Shown in pieces: positions 18,613 to 37,860 of a stretch of DNA of 64,000 nucleotides. The number at the start of each line of letters is the position of its first letter. Positions within the stretch are counted from its first letter, which is position 1. A program made the translations under genes and the position numbers. Location of the stretch: assembly GCF_014207705.1 (NCBI RefSeq), contig NZ_JACHIU010000001.1, positions 1,736,001 through 1,800,000 of the forward strand, read 5' to 3'. Below the pieces are notes generated by a model. The model saw only the letters and a program-made list of their open reading frames with translations, was not told the origin of the DNA and did no database searches. Origin of the DNA: Sphaerisporangium rubeum (GTDB lineage Bacteria; Actinomycetota; Actinomycetes; Streptosporangiales; Streptosporangiaceae).

Positions 18613-18762
18613 CGCATGGTCCTCCCTCCTCCGAGTGACGCGTCGTGCCCGCCGCCACGAAGTCCGACGCGTCAAGGGCCACCATCCGGCGCTTGCCAAG
18701 CAAGCGTTAGATCCGACATTCGAGCCGGGACGACCACAATCCGTCCGACAGAGGATGGCGCG

Positions 18763-30848
<12,086 letters not shown>

Positions 30849-30893
30849 AGCCACGAGAGGGCCGATGGCGGCGCGGACGGCCGGTGGCGCGGC

Positions 30894-30899
30894 TACCGT
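30894..30899 (+). promoter_or_regulatory. -10 element of a leaderless promoter (GH3 gene)
   Basis: TACCGT ends 6 nt before the ATG at 30906, and no ribosome site is present. This spacing is typical of actinobacterial leaderless mRNAs. Confidence 0.5.
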
Positions 30900-30905
30900 G
30901 ATGCC

Positions 30906-32627
30906 ATGGTTCGACCAACGCGCGTGACCGCGCTTTTGCTGATCGCGACGCTGAGTGCCGCGTGTTCCGGGGCCAGGTCGGACGCGGAGCCGACACCGCC
31001 GGGAGCGGCGACGACCCCGGCCGCCACCCCGGCCCCTCCGAAGGAGACCCCGGCCGCGACGCCGTCGTCCGGCCAGGACGCGGTGGCCGAGCGGCTGGCG
31101 GGGATGAGCCTGGAGGAGAAGGTCGGCCAGCTCTTCATGCCGGTGCTGTACGGGTCCAAGGCGAGCGGCGCGCACGGCGAGAACAGCGCCAGGTACGGCG
31201 TGGCGAGCCCGGCGGAGGTGGTGAAGAAGTTCCACCTCGGCGGCGTCATCCTGTTCCCCTGGTCGGGGAACGTCGAGAGCGCCGAGCAGGTGGCCGGGCT
31301 CGCGAGCGGGTTGCAGAAGGCCGCGAAGACCCCGCTGCTGATCGGCGCGGACCAGGAGAACGGCCTGGTCTCCCGGCTGAGCGGCCTGGTCACCGACGTC
31401 CCCGGCAACATGGCCGTCGGCGCCACCGGCGACCCCGGCGCCGCGCGTGCCGCCGCCGAGGTCACCGGCAGGGAGATGCGCGCGCTCGGGCTGAACGTCG
31501 ACTTCGCGCCGGTCGCCGACGTCAACGTCAACCCCGCCAATCCGGTCATCGGCTCCCGGTCCTACGGCGAGAAGCCGGACAAGGTCGCCGCGATGGTCGC
31601 CGCCGCGGTCGAGGGTTTCCACGACGCCGGCATCGGGGCCGCCGCCAAGCACTTCCCCGGCCACGGCGACACCGGGGTCGACAGCCACACCGGCCTCCCC
31701 GTGATCAAGCACTCCCCGGCCAAGTGGCGCAGGCTCGACGCGCCGCCGTTCCGCGCCGCCATCGGCAAGGGTGTGGACATCGTCATGACGGCACACGTCG
31801 TGATGCCTGAGCTGGACCGTTCCGGCGATCCCGCCACGCTCTCCAAGAAGATCGTCACCGGTCTGCTGCGCGGCGACCTCGGCTACGACGGCGTGGTCTC
31901 CACCGACGCGCTCGACATGGCGGCCGTGCGGAAGAAGTACGGCGACGCCGAGGTCGCCGTCCGCGCGGTCCTCGCCGGCGTGGACCTGCTGCTCATGCCG
32001 CCGGACCTCCCCAAGGCCTACGGCGCGGTGCTGGCGGCCGTGAAGTCCGGCCGCGTCACGCGGGACCGCCTCGACGCCTCCGTCACCCGCCTGCTCACCC
32101 TCAAGGCCGAGCGCGGCGTCCTTTCCGGTGAGGGGGACGAGCAGGACCCCGAGGCCGTGCTGCGCTCCAAGGAGCACCGCGCCACCGCGCAGGACATCGC
32201 CGACCGCGCCGTCACCGTCGTCGAAGGCGCCGGGGACCTCCCGCTGAAGGGGGACATCCTCGTCACCGGCCCCGCGGCCCGCGCGCTGGCCGGCCTGCTG
32301 GACGGCGCGGAGGCCGTCCCCACCGCGGACACCCCCACCGCGGCCCAGATCGCCGCGGCCCGCGCCGCCGCCGCGCGGTCGGACTCGATCGTCGTCACCA
32401 CCGAGGACGCGGGCCCGGCGCAGTCACGCCTGGTCGCGGCCATGGCGGCCACCGGCAGGCACGTCACGGTCGTCTCCCTGTCGGCCCCCTACGAGCTGTC
32501 CCGCCTCGGCGGCTACGACACCGCGCTCGCCGTCTACTCGTCCGGCAGCGCGTCGCTCAGGGCCGCCGCCAAGGCGCTGGACGGCAGTCTCACCCCCGCG
32601 GGGAAACTGCCGGTCGGGCTGCGTTGA
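30906..32627 (+). CDS. GH3 lipoprotein, NagZ-like beta-N-acetylhexosaminidase
   Basis: This 573-residue exported lipoprotein has a signal peptide and lipobox LSAAC (Cys20), then a Pro/Thr/Ala-rich spacer (about 25-58). The GH3 catalytic barrel (about 60-400) has the NagZ signature KHFPGHGDTGVDSHTGLP, whose Asp-His pair is the acid/base of NagZ-type enzymes, and the nucleophile in STDALDMAAV. A C-terminal GH3 domain follows (about 420-570). It should release beta-N-acetylglucosamine from peptidoglycan or chitin fragments outside the membrane, which would feed the N-acetylglucosamine PTS encoded upstream. That link is inference. It lies 57 bp after the NRPS-MFS gene with its own leaderless promoter. 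Confidence 0.9.
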   Translation: MVRPTRVTALLLIATLSAACSGARSDAEPTPPGAATTPAATPAPPKETPAATPSSGQDAVAERLAGMSLEEKVGQLFMPVLYGSKASGAHGENSARYGVASPAEVVKKFHLGGVILFPWSGNVESAEQVAGLASGLQKAAKTPLLIGADQENGLVSRLSGLVTDVPGNMAVGATGDPGAARAAAEVTGREMRALGLNVDFAPVADVNVNPANPVIGSRSYGEKPDKVAAMVAAAVEGFHDAGIGAAAKHFPGHGDTGVDSHTGLPVIKHSPAKWRRLDAPPFRAAIGKGVDIVMTAHVVMPELDRSGDPATLSKKIVTGLLRGDLGYDGVVSTDALDMAAVRKKYGDAEVAVRAVLAGVDLLLMPPDLPKAYGAVLAAVKSGRVTRDRLDASVTRLLTLKAERGVLSGEGDEQDPEAVLRSKEHRATAQDIADRAVTVVEGAGDLPLKGDILVTGPAARALAGLLDGAEAVPTADTPTAAQIAAARAAAARSDSIVVTTEDAGPAQSRLVAAMAATGRHVTVVSLSAPYELSRLGGYDTALAVYSSGSASLRAAAKALDGSLTPAGKLPVGLR

Positions 32628-32696
32628 CCGGGGACCGGAGGCGAGGCTTAACCTGATAGGCCCGGGTCGTCCCGGGGCCGAGCGAAGGAGCGCGAT

Positions 32697-33386
32697 GTGC
32701 TGAAAGGTGTGCTCATCGACTGGGGCGGCGTGCTCACCACGAGCCTGCACGAGGCCATCACCGAATGGCTGGAGGCCGACGGCATCGACGCCGTCCACTA
32801 CACCGAGCTGATGACCGAGCTGGTCCGCGAGGCCTACGACGGCGACGGCCGCAACCCCATCCACGCGCTGGAGCGCGGCGAGGTGGACGCGGCGATGTTC
32901 GAGCGCGACCTCGCCGCGCGCCTGCTCACGCTCGAAGGCGGCCCGCCGGCCGCCGAGGGCCTGCTGGCCCGCATGTTCGCCGGGTTCCGGCCGGTCCCCA
33001 CGATGTACGAGATGCTGGCTACGGCGCGCGGCGCCGGGGTCGTGACGTGCCTGCTCTCCAACTCGTGGGGGGACCACTACGTCAGGGACCGCTGGGACGA
33101 GTACTTCGACTGTGTCGTCATCTCCGGCGAGGTCGGCATGCGCAAGCCCGAGCCGGCGATCTTCCACCACGCGCTCGGCCTGGTCGGCCTGCCGGCCGAG
33201 CGGTGCGTCTTCGTGGACGACCTCGCGGCCAACGTCGCGGCGGCGCAGGCGCTCGGCCTGGTGGGCCTGCACCACCGCGAGGCCGAGGCGACGATCGCCG
33301 AGATGGAGACGCTGCTCGGTCACCCGCTGCGCCGTCCCGGCCCGTCCGGTACGGAGAGCGGCGCCGCTGCTGGCACACTCATGTAG
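32697..33386 (+). CDS. HAD-family hydrolase (subfamily IA-like)
   Basis: A 229-residue HAD-superfamily protein. Motif I is IDWGGVLT with the nucleophile Asp present and Gly at the usual second Asp position, as in the YihX or epoxide-hydrolase-N type. Motif II is CLLSNSW, motif III is the Lys in MRKPEPAIF, and motif IV is FVDDLAANV. It is likely a small-molecule phosphatase or haloacid dehalogenase-like hydrolase; the substrate is unknown. GTG start with AAGGAG about 9 nt upstream. First of a cluster of three HAD genes on this strand, followed closely by a DUF6912-type gene. Confidence 0.85.
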   Translation: MLKGVLIDWGGVLTTSLHEAITEWLEADGIDAVHYTELMTELVREAYDGDGRNPIHALERGEVDAAMFERDLAARLLTLEGGPPAAEGLLARMFAGFRPVPTMYEMLATARGAGVVTCLLSNSWGDHYVRDRWDEYFDCVVISGEVGMRKPEPAIFHHALGLVGLPAERCVFVDDLAANVAAAQALGLVGLHHREAEATIAEMETLLGHPLRRPGPSGTESGAAAGTLM

Positions 33387-33418
33387 TCCAGCCGCACCCA
33401 TTCATGATCGAGGAACGC

Positions 33419-33925
33419 ATGCGCGTCTACCTGCCATGCACACTGCCGGCGCTCGCCAAGGTGGCCGCCGACGGTGAGCTCGGCCCGGCCCCGCTGACCG
33501 GCTACGCGGTGACCCCCGCGCTGGTCGAGTGGTACGTCTCCGGCGACACCGAGGAGCTCGAGTACGTCGCGCTGACCGACGCCGCGCGCGCGTCCCTGCG
33601 CCTGCTGGCCGGCGACCGCGCCGAGGGCCTGCCGGTGCCGGCCCGCCGGGTCGTCGTCGCCGCCGAGGTGCCGGACGCCGACGTGCGCACCAGCCCCGAC
33701 CTGGACGACCGCTCCAGGGTCACCCTCGGCGTCCCCGTGGCGCTCAAACTGGTCGCGTCGGTGCACGTGGACGACCTGCAGGCCGTGCCGGACGTCGAGG
33801 AGGCGCTGGCCGCCGTGTACGCCGCCGACTCAGGCGACGAGGACGCGCGGTTCACCGTGGACGGCGCGGAGGCCCACGAGCTCATGTGGTACGCCACGCA
33901 GGAGATCGACGACCTTCTCATCTGA
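33419..33925 (+). CDS. DUF6912-type conserved protein
   Basis: A 168-residue acidic protein starting MRVYLPCTLPALAKVAADGE and ending in HELMWYATQEIDDLLI. It resembles an actinobacterial conserved family (DUF6912) with no known function; the name is from memory of the N-terminal pattern and is not certain. There are no membrane helices and no signal peptide. GAGGA lies 4 nt before the ATG at 33419, which favours this start over the ATG 15 nt upstream. It sits between two HAD genes, and the set may be cotranscribed. Confidence 0.7.
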   Translation: MRVYLPCTLPALAKVAADGELGPAPLTGYAVTPALVEWYVSGDTEELEYVALTDAARASLRLLAGDRAEGLPVPARRVVVAAEVPDADVRTSPDLDDRSRVTLGVPVALKLVASVHVDDLQAVPDVEEALAAVYAADSGDEDARFTVDGAEAHELMWYATQEIDDLLI

Positions 33926-34003
33926 CTCGTGCGACCCACCCGGCACGACCGGGGAAAATACGGTGGGACCCGCGGCCCGGCAGGCTTTACGCTTGACGGC
34001 GAT

Positions 34004-34642
34004 ATGAAGCACATCATCTGGGACTGGAACGGCACCCTCTTCCACGACATCGACGCCGTGGTCGGCGCCACCAACGAGGTCTTCCGGCCGTACGGCGTGG
34101 CGGCCTTCGACGCCGACGGCTTCCGCGCCGCGTACACCCGGCCCATCTGGGTCGCCTACGAGCGCATCCTCGGCCGCGCGCTCGAGGAAGGGGAGTGGGA
34201 GCGGCTCGACCAGGCCTTCCACGACCACTACCACCGGCTGATGATCTCCTGCGCGCTGGCGGAGGACGCTCTGCACTGCCTGTCCACCTGGTCCGAGCGC
34301 GGCCGCACCCAGTCGCTGCTGTCCATGTGGGCCCACGAGCGCCTGGTGGTCAAGGCCGCCGAGCTCGGCATCGAGCGGTACTTCTCCCGCATCGACGGCC
34401 TCAGCAACGGCGCACCCGGCGGCGGCAAGGCCGAGCACATGGTGGCGCACATCGAGTCGCTGGCCGTGAACCCCGCCGAGGTCCTCGTGATCGGCGACAG
34501 CCTCGACGACGCGCACGCGGCGCAGCACGTCGGCGCCAAGGCCGTCCTGTACACCGGTGGCATGACCAGCCGCGCCGACCTGAGCGCCTCGGGCCTGCCG
34601 GTCGTCGAGACGCTGTCCGAGGCCTTCGACCACGCACGCTGA
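34004..34642 (+). CDS. HAD-family hydrolase, phosphoglycolate phosphatase-like
   Basis: A 212-residue HAD protein. Motif I is IWDWNGTLFHD, with Asn in place of the second Asp, a variant found in other HAD hydrolases. Motif IV is VLVIGDSLDDAHAA and the Lys of motif III is in GGGKAEH. Probably a cytoplasmic phosphatase of unknown substrate. The ATG at 34004 has no ribosome site. TACGCT at 33988-33993 lies 10 nt upstream, so the transcript could be nearly leaderless. An in-frame upstream extension of 25 codons was rejected as it contains this promoter element. Confidence 0.82.
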   Translation: MKHIIWDWNGTLFHDIDAVVGATNEVFRPYGVAAFDADGFRAAYTRPIWVAYERILGRALEEGEWERLDQAFHDHYHRLMISCALAEDALHCLSTWSERGRTQSLLSMWAHERLVVKAAELGIERYFSRIDGLSNGAPGGGKAEHMVAHIESLAVNPAEVLVIGDSLDDAHAAQHVGAKAVLYTGGMTSRADLSASGLPVVETLSEAFDHAR

Positions 34643-34763
34643 CGCGCGAGTACCCACAGCCCGGAATCCGACATTCTCGGCATGCCGTCGGCAGGCGGGC
34701 CGTCGGCGTCGTACCCTGAGCGCAGCCGACTCGCGTCCCCGGAGGCCCCCCATCAACCGTCTC

Positions 34764-35471
34764 GTGCTGTGGAACGTCGACCTCACCCTGGTCGACGTGG
34801 CGATCGTCACCCGTGACGCCTACGCCGAGGCCTTCCGGCAGGTCACCGGCCGGCCCCTGGTGAAGCTCGCACCCGCCATGGGCCGTCCCGACTCGGAGAT
34901 CATCTTCGAGACGCTCGCCGTCAACGGCATCGTGACCGGCGACGACCACCTGCCGCGCTTCATCGAGGCGCTCGCCGCGGCGTTCGCGGCCCGCCGCAAG
35001 CGGCTGGACAAGGACGGCCAGGCCATGCCAGGCGCCAAGGACGCGCTCAAGGCGGTGGCCCGCCTCGACGGCGTGGTGCAGTCCGTGCTGACCGGCACCA
35101 TCAAGAGCAACGCCGTGCTCAAGCTCAAGGCCTTCGGCCTGGACCGCCACATCGACGTCGAGTGCGGCGGCTACGGCGAGGAGGTGTACCCCAAGGCCAC
35201 GCTCCTTCAGGTCGCGCAGGGCCGCGTCAAGGCCCGCCACGGTTTCCGCTGCGACGGCGCGAACACCGTCCTCGTCGGCGACTCCACCCGTGACGTACAG
35301 GCGGCGCGCATCGCCGGCGCCACCATGATCGCCGTCGCCTCCGGCCGCTCCACCGCGGCCGAACTGAACGAGGCAGGCGCCGACATCGTCCTCCCCGACC
35401 TCACCAACGCCTCCGAGGTGGTCGCGGCCGTCGCACGTCTCACCAGCCCTCTGGACCGCAGGCCCGTCTAG
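34764..35471 (+). CDS. HAD-like protein with Asn at the nucleophile position
   Basis: A HAD-superfamily protein of about 235 residues. Motif I reads LWNVDLTLVD: the first Asp, which normally forms the phospho-enzyme, is Asn (residue 4 here), while the second Asp remains. The rest of the fold is clear: VLTGTIKSN (motif II), the Lys in YPKATL (motif III), and VLVGDSTRDV (motif IV). It may have lost phosphatase activity or use another chemistry. The start is doubtful. GTG at 34764 leaves a truncated first strand and has GGAGG 18 nt away. An ATC codon at 34752 lies 6 nt after that GGAGG and would give a complete strand (INRLVLWNVD). Confidence 0.78.
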   Translation: MLWNVDLTLVDVAIVTRDAYAEAFRQVTGRPLVKLAPAMGRPDSEIIFETLAVNGIVTGDDHLPRFIEALAAAFAARRKRLDKDGQAMPGAKDALKAVARLDGVVQSVLTGTIKSNAVLKLKAFGLDRHIDVECGGYGEEVYPKATLLQVAQGRVKARHGFRCDGANTVLVGDSTRDVQAARIAGATMIAVASGRSTAAELNEAGADIVLPDLTNASEVVAAVARLTSPLDRRPV

Positions 35472-35484
35472 ACCCCCGGCGGCG

Positions 35485-35540
35485 CTCCGTCCGCGTCCGT
35501 CCGCGTCCGTCCGCGTCCATCCATGTCCGTCCGCGTCCGT
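35485..35540 (+). repeat. 10-bp tandem repeat
   Basis: About five and a half units of TCCGTCCGCG with minor changes (one unit reads TCCATCCATG). The last unit supplies the left arm of the terminator hairpin that follows. Confidence 0.7.
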
Positions 35541-35560
35541 CCACCTCCGGACGCGGACGG
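35527..35560. terminator. Bidirectional hairpin between convergent genes
   Basis: A perfect 13-bp stem, CCGTCCGCGTCCG with CGGACGCGGACGG, closes an 8-nt loop. It lies between the end of the HAD gene on the plus strand and the end of the hydrolase gene on the minus strand, so it can serve both. Confidence 0.75.
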
Positions 35561-35574
35561 GACCGTGCTCGGTC

Positions 35575-37032
35575 TCAGGACGTCTCGGCGAGCACGCGTT
35601 CGGCGAACCTCACGAACTCCGCAGGCTGTTCGAACTGCGGCCGGTGACCCGACGTCGCGAACGTGACGGTCTCCTTGTGCGGCGCCTGCAACAGGTCGCT
35701 CCACTCCGACAGCAGCCGCACCCGCACCGGCACCTCGTGCGCGCCGACGGCGAAGTACACCGGCACGTCGAGCCGGTTCACCTGCCGGCGCAGGTCGATG
35801 CCCTGCATGCGCGGATAGAGCAGGTCGTAGGCGTCCACCAGTCCGCCGATGACGTGCGCCTGGTCGAGCAGCGAGTACTCCGGCACCCCGAGGCTCTCGG
35901 CGAACCCGCCGGCCCCTTCGCTGTTGGGTCCGTGGTCGTAGGCGTACACCTTGGGCTCACTGGTCAGCATCGGCTCGTAGGAGTACCCGTCCCCGTACGG
36001 CGGCGGCCCGAGCTCCACCAGCCGCCGCGCGAGCTCGGCCTTCCCGGTGGCGCGGGCCCAGGCCAGCGTGTCCTGGTACTGCGCCGCGTCGGCGGCCGGC
36101 GGCGCGACGGCCTGGCCGATCCCGATGTACGCCGCGAACAGTTCGGGCCGCCGCTGGACGGCGAGCACCCCCACCATCGACCCGCCGGAGTGCGCGGCGA
36201 GGTAGACGCGGTCCCGCCTGAACCTCTCCCGCAGGTACTCGGCCATCGCGACGGTGCTGCGCACCTCGTCCTCGGTCGTGAGCGTCGCGGTGGGCTCGAA
36301 CGCCGCGAACGACTTGCCTCCACCTCGCCGGTCCCAGGTGGCCACGACGAACCGCTGTTCGAGCCCCGCCAGGTGCCGCCGCATGGCCCCGATCTCCGAC
36401 CCTCCGGGTGGCCCCGGCACGTACAGCAGGACCGGCGCCGCGGCGTCCGCACCCCTGATCATCACCCCGAACCGGTGACCGTTCACCGAGACGCCGGCCA
36501 GCTCCGCGACCCCGCCACCCCCCGCGACCGGCGCGGTACGACCCGGCAGCGCCACCACCACCGCGACCCCCGCAACGACGACCGCCGACAGCACCGTCAC
36601 CGCGCGTCCCGCGTACCGCGGGAGCCGCGCCGCGCGCACCCCGGCGCGCCGCCGCGCGGCCCCCGCACCGAAAGCCGCGCCGACGGCCATGGGGAGCAGA
36701 GTCAGCACCGCGTACGGCAGCCGTCCGGTCACCAGCGCCAGCATGCCGAACGTCGTGAACCGCACCGCGTCCACACTCGGCCCCTGCGCTCCGGCACGCA
36801 CGACCTCCAGCACCACCCAGAACGTCACCGGCGCCAGGAGGATGTACCACCGCGACCTCCCGTAGAACCCCGCGATCCACCCGGCCGCCAGCGAGACCCC
36901 CATGCACGCCAGCGCCTGCAGGGCCGACCCCGGCCCGCGCGGCGTCCATAAACCCTCCACCACCCCCCACAGCGCGACATTCCCAAAGGCCTTGACGACC
37001 CTTCCGCCTCGCGCCGATAACCACTTGTCCAT
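35575..37032 (-). CDS. Membrane-anchored alpha/beta hydrolase (proline iminopeptidase-like)
   Basis: A protein of 485 residues. The N-terminal part (about 1-165) contains about five hydrophobic segments. The C-terminal alpha/beta hydrolase (about 175-485) has the oxyanion segment YVPGPPGGSE, WDRRGGGKS, the nucleophile S282 in AAHSGGSM and a C-terminal His in TSGHRPQF. The pattern GPPGG plus DRRGGGKS resembles proline iminopeptidases, but a general esterase or lipase role is possible. The catalytic domain is probably outside the membrane. The ATG at 37032 is chosen because GAGGG precedes it. It is convergent with the HAD genes and runs in the same direction as the GNAT gene upstream of it. Confidence 0.8.
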   Translation of the reverse strand: MDKWLSARGGRVVKAFGNVALWGVVEGLWTPRGPGSALQALACMGVSLAAGWIAGFYGRSRWYILLAPVTFWVVLEVVRAGAQGPSVDAVRFTTFGMLALVTGRLPYAVLTLLPMAVGAAFGAGAARRRAGVRAARLPRYAGRAVTVLSAVVVAGVAVVVALPGRTAPVAGGGGVAELAGVSVNGHRFGVMIRGADAAAPVLLYVPGPPGGSEIGAMRRHLAGLEQRFVVATWDRRGGGKSFAAFEPTATLTTEDEVRSTVAMAEYLRERFRRDRVYLAAHSGGSMVGVLAVQRRPELFAAYIGIGQAVAPPAADAAQYQDTLAWARATGKAELARRLVELGPPPYGDGYSYEPMLTSEPKVYAYDHGPNSEGAGGFAESLGVPEYSLLDQAHVIGGLVDAYDLLYPRMQGIDLRRQVNRLDVPVYFAVGAHEVPVRVRLLSEWSDLLQAPHKETVTFATSGHRPQFEQPAEFVRFAERVLAETS

Positions 37033-37142
37033 ATGAGCCCTCACAAAGCAGGGAACACGGACCATCACCCTACTGAACAGCACAAAGGTGACCGATTACC
37101 GGCCCCCGCAATGGCTCGGAAAGCCCATTGCCGGGAAAATTG

Positions 37143-37688
37143 TCAGGCGGAATGGTTTTCCAGCCGGAGTACGAGTACATCCGCGATTTCCGCGTCCGGG
37201 GCCGGCTGGTTCGTCCCGACGACCCGCCAGCCGAGGTGTTCGTACATGGCGTGCGCCGGCGCGGCGGGAAGACTCAGCAGTGTGGCCCACGGCTCCGGCC
37301 GCGAGTCCAGCAGGGACGTGAGCAGCCGCCTGCCGTACCCCTGGCCCCGGCGGCTCCTGATCACGTTGAGCTCGATGACGGCGAACTTCTCGCCGCGCAG
37401 CACCTCCTCAGGTGCGGGGGACGTGACGCCACCCCACCAGCCGCCTGCCGCGAACGGCAGGCCGAACGTCCAGCCGATCAGCGCGCCGCCGTCGTCCCGG
37501 CAGGCGACGAGCTGGAAGCCGGGGCTCTCGACCTGGCGGCGCGTTCTGGCCAGATAGCGCTCACGGGACGAATTGGGATTGGAGTTGTACGGAGGCTCGG
37601 CGTGGATCTCCAGGTAGGCGTCCACGTATTCGTCGGTCAGGACCTCGGCGGCCGACAGACCGTGTTCGTGGATGAACGAGACCCGCAT
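37143..37688 (-). CDS. GNAT-family N-acetyltransferase
   Basis: This 181-residue protein has a GNAT fold with the acetyl-CoA-binding loop RSRRGQGYGRRLL (motif A) and the C-terminal half YEHLGWRVVG. It acetylates an amino group of an unknown acceptor. The ATG at 37688 is preceded by AAGGAG at good spacing; the 30-codon upstream extension lacks support. Upstream of it and divergent is the acetoacetyl-CoA synthetase gene, with 172 bp between the starts. Confidence 0.85.
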   Translation of the reverse strand: MRVSFIHEHGLSAAEVLTDEYVDAYLEIHAEPPYNSNPNSSRERYLARTRRQVESPGFQLVACRDDGGALIGWTFGLPFAAGGWWGGVTSPAPEEVLRGEKFAVIELNVIRSRRGQGYGRRLLTSLLDSRPEPWATLLSLPAAPAHAMYEHLGWRVVGTNQPAPDAEIADVLVLRLENHSA

Positions 37689-37860
37689 CAGGCTCCTTCC
37701 GGTGGCGGACGGTTCCGGGAGGAACGAGACGCGGCGGTGCGAGGGACGGCCCACGACGTTCCTCCATCGCCTCAGCATCGCACCGCCTCCCGGCTCGCGG
37801 GGCCGGTTATGTGGTCAGGCGGGATGGCATGGGGAGAAGGGGGTCGGACAGGATGGGGGC

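Larger units (their letters stand above)
18249..18762. promoter_or_regulatory. Divergent control region of the NRPS locus
   Basis: This 514-bp region separates the condensation-domain gene from the synthetase operon. It contains two CelR/CebR-type boxes, one cre-like palindrome, a promoter for each direction, and GGAGC-G-GCTCC (18572-18582) within the rightward promoter spacer, built from similar half-sites. Minus-strand promoter: TTGACA (18456-18451), 18-bp spacer, GAATGT (18432-18427). Its expected start is about 20 nt before the first CelR/CebR box. Confidence 0.7.

Noticed and set aside
18598-18762. 55 extra N-terminal codons for the first NRPS
   Set aside because: That start lies inside the second operator at the predicted transcription start. 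ATG 18763 has AGAGGA at the right distance and gives the usual A-domain approach sequence.
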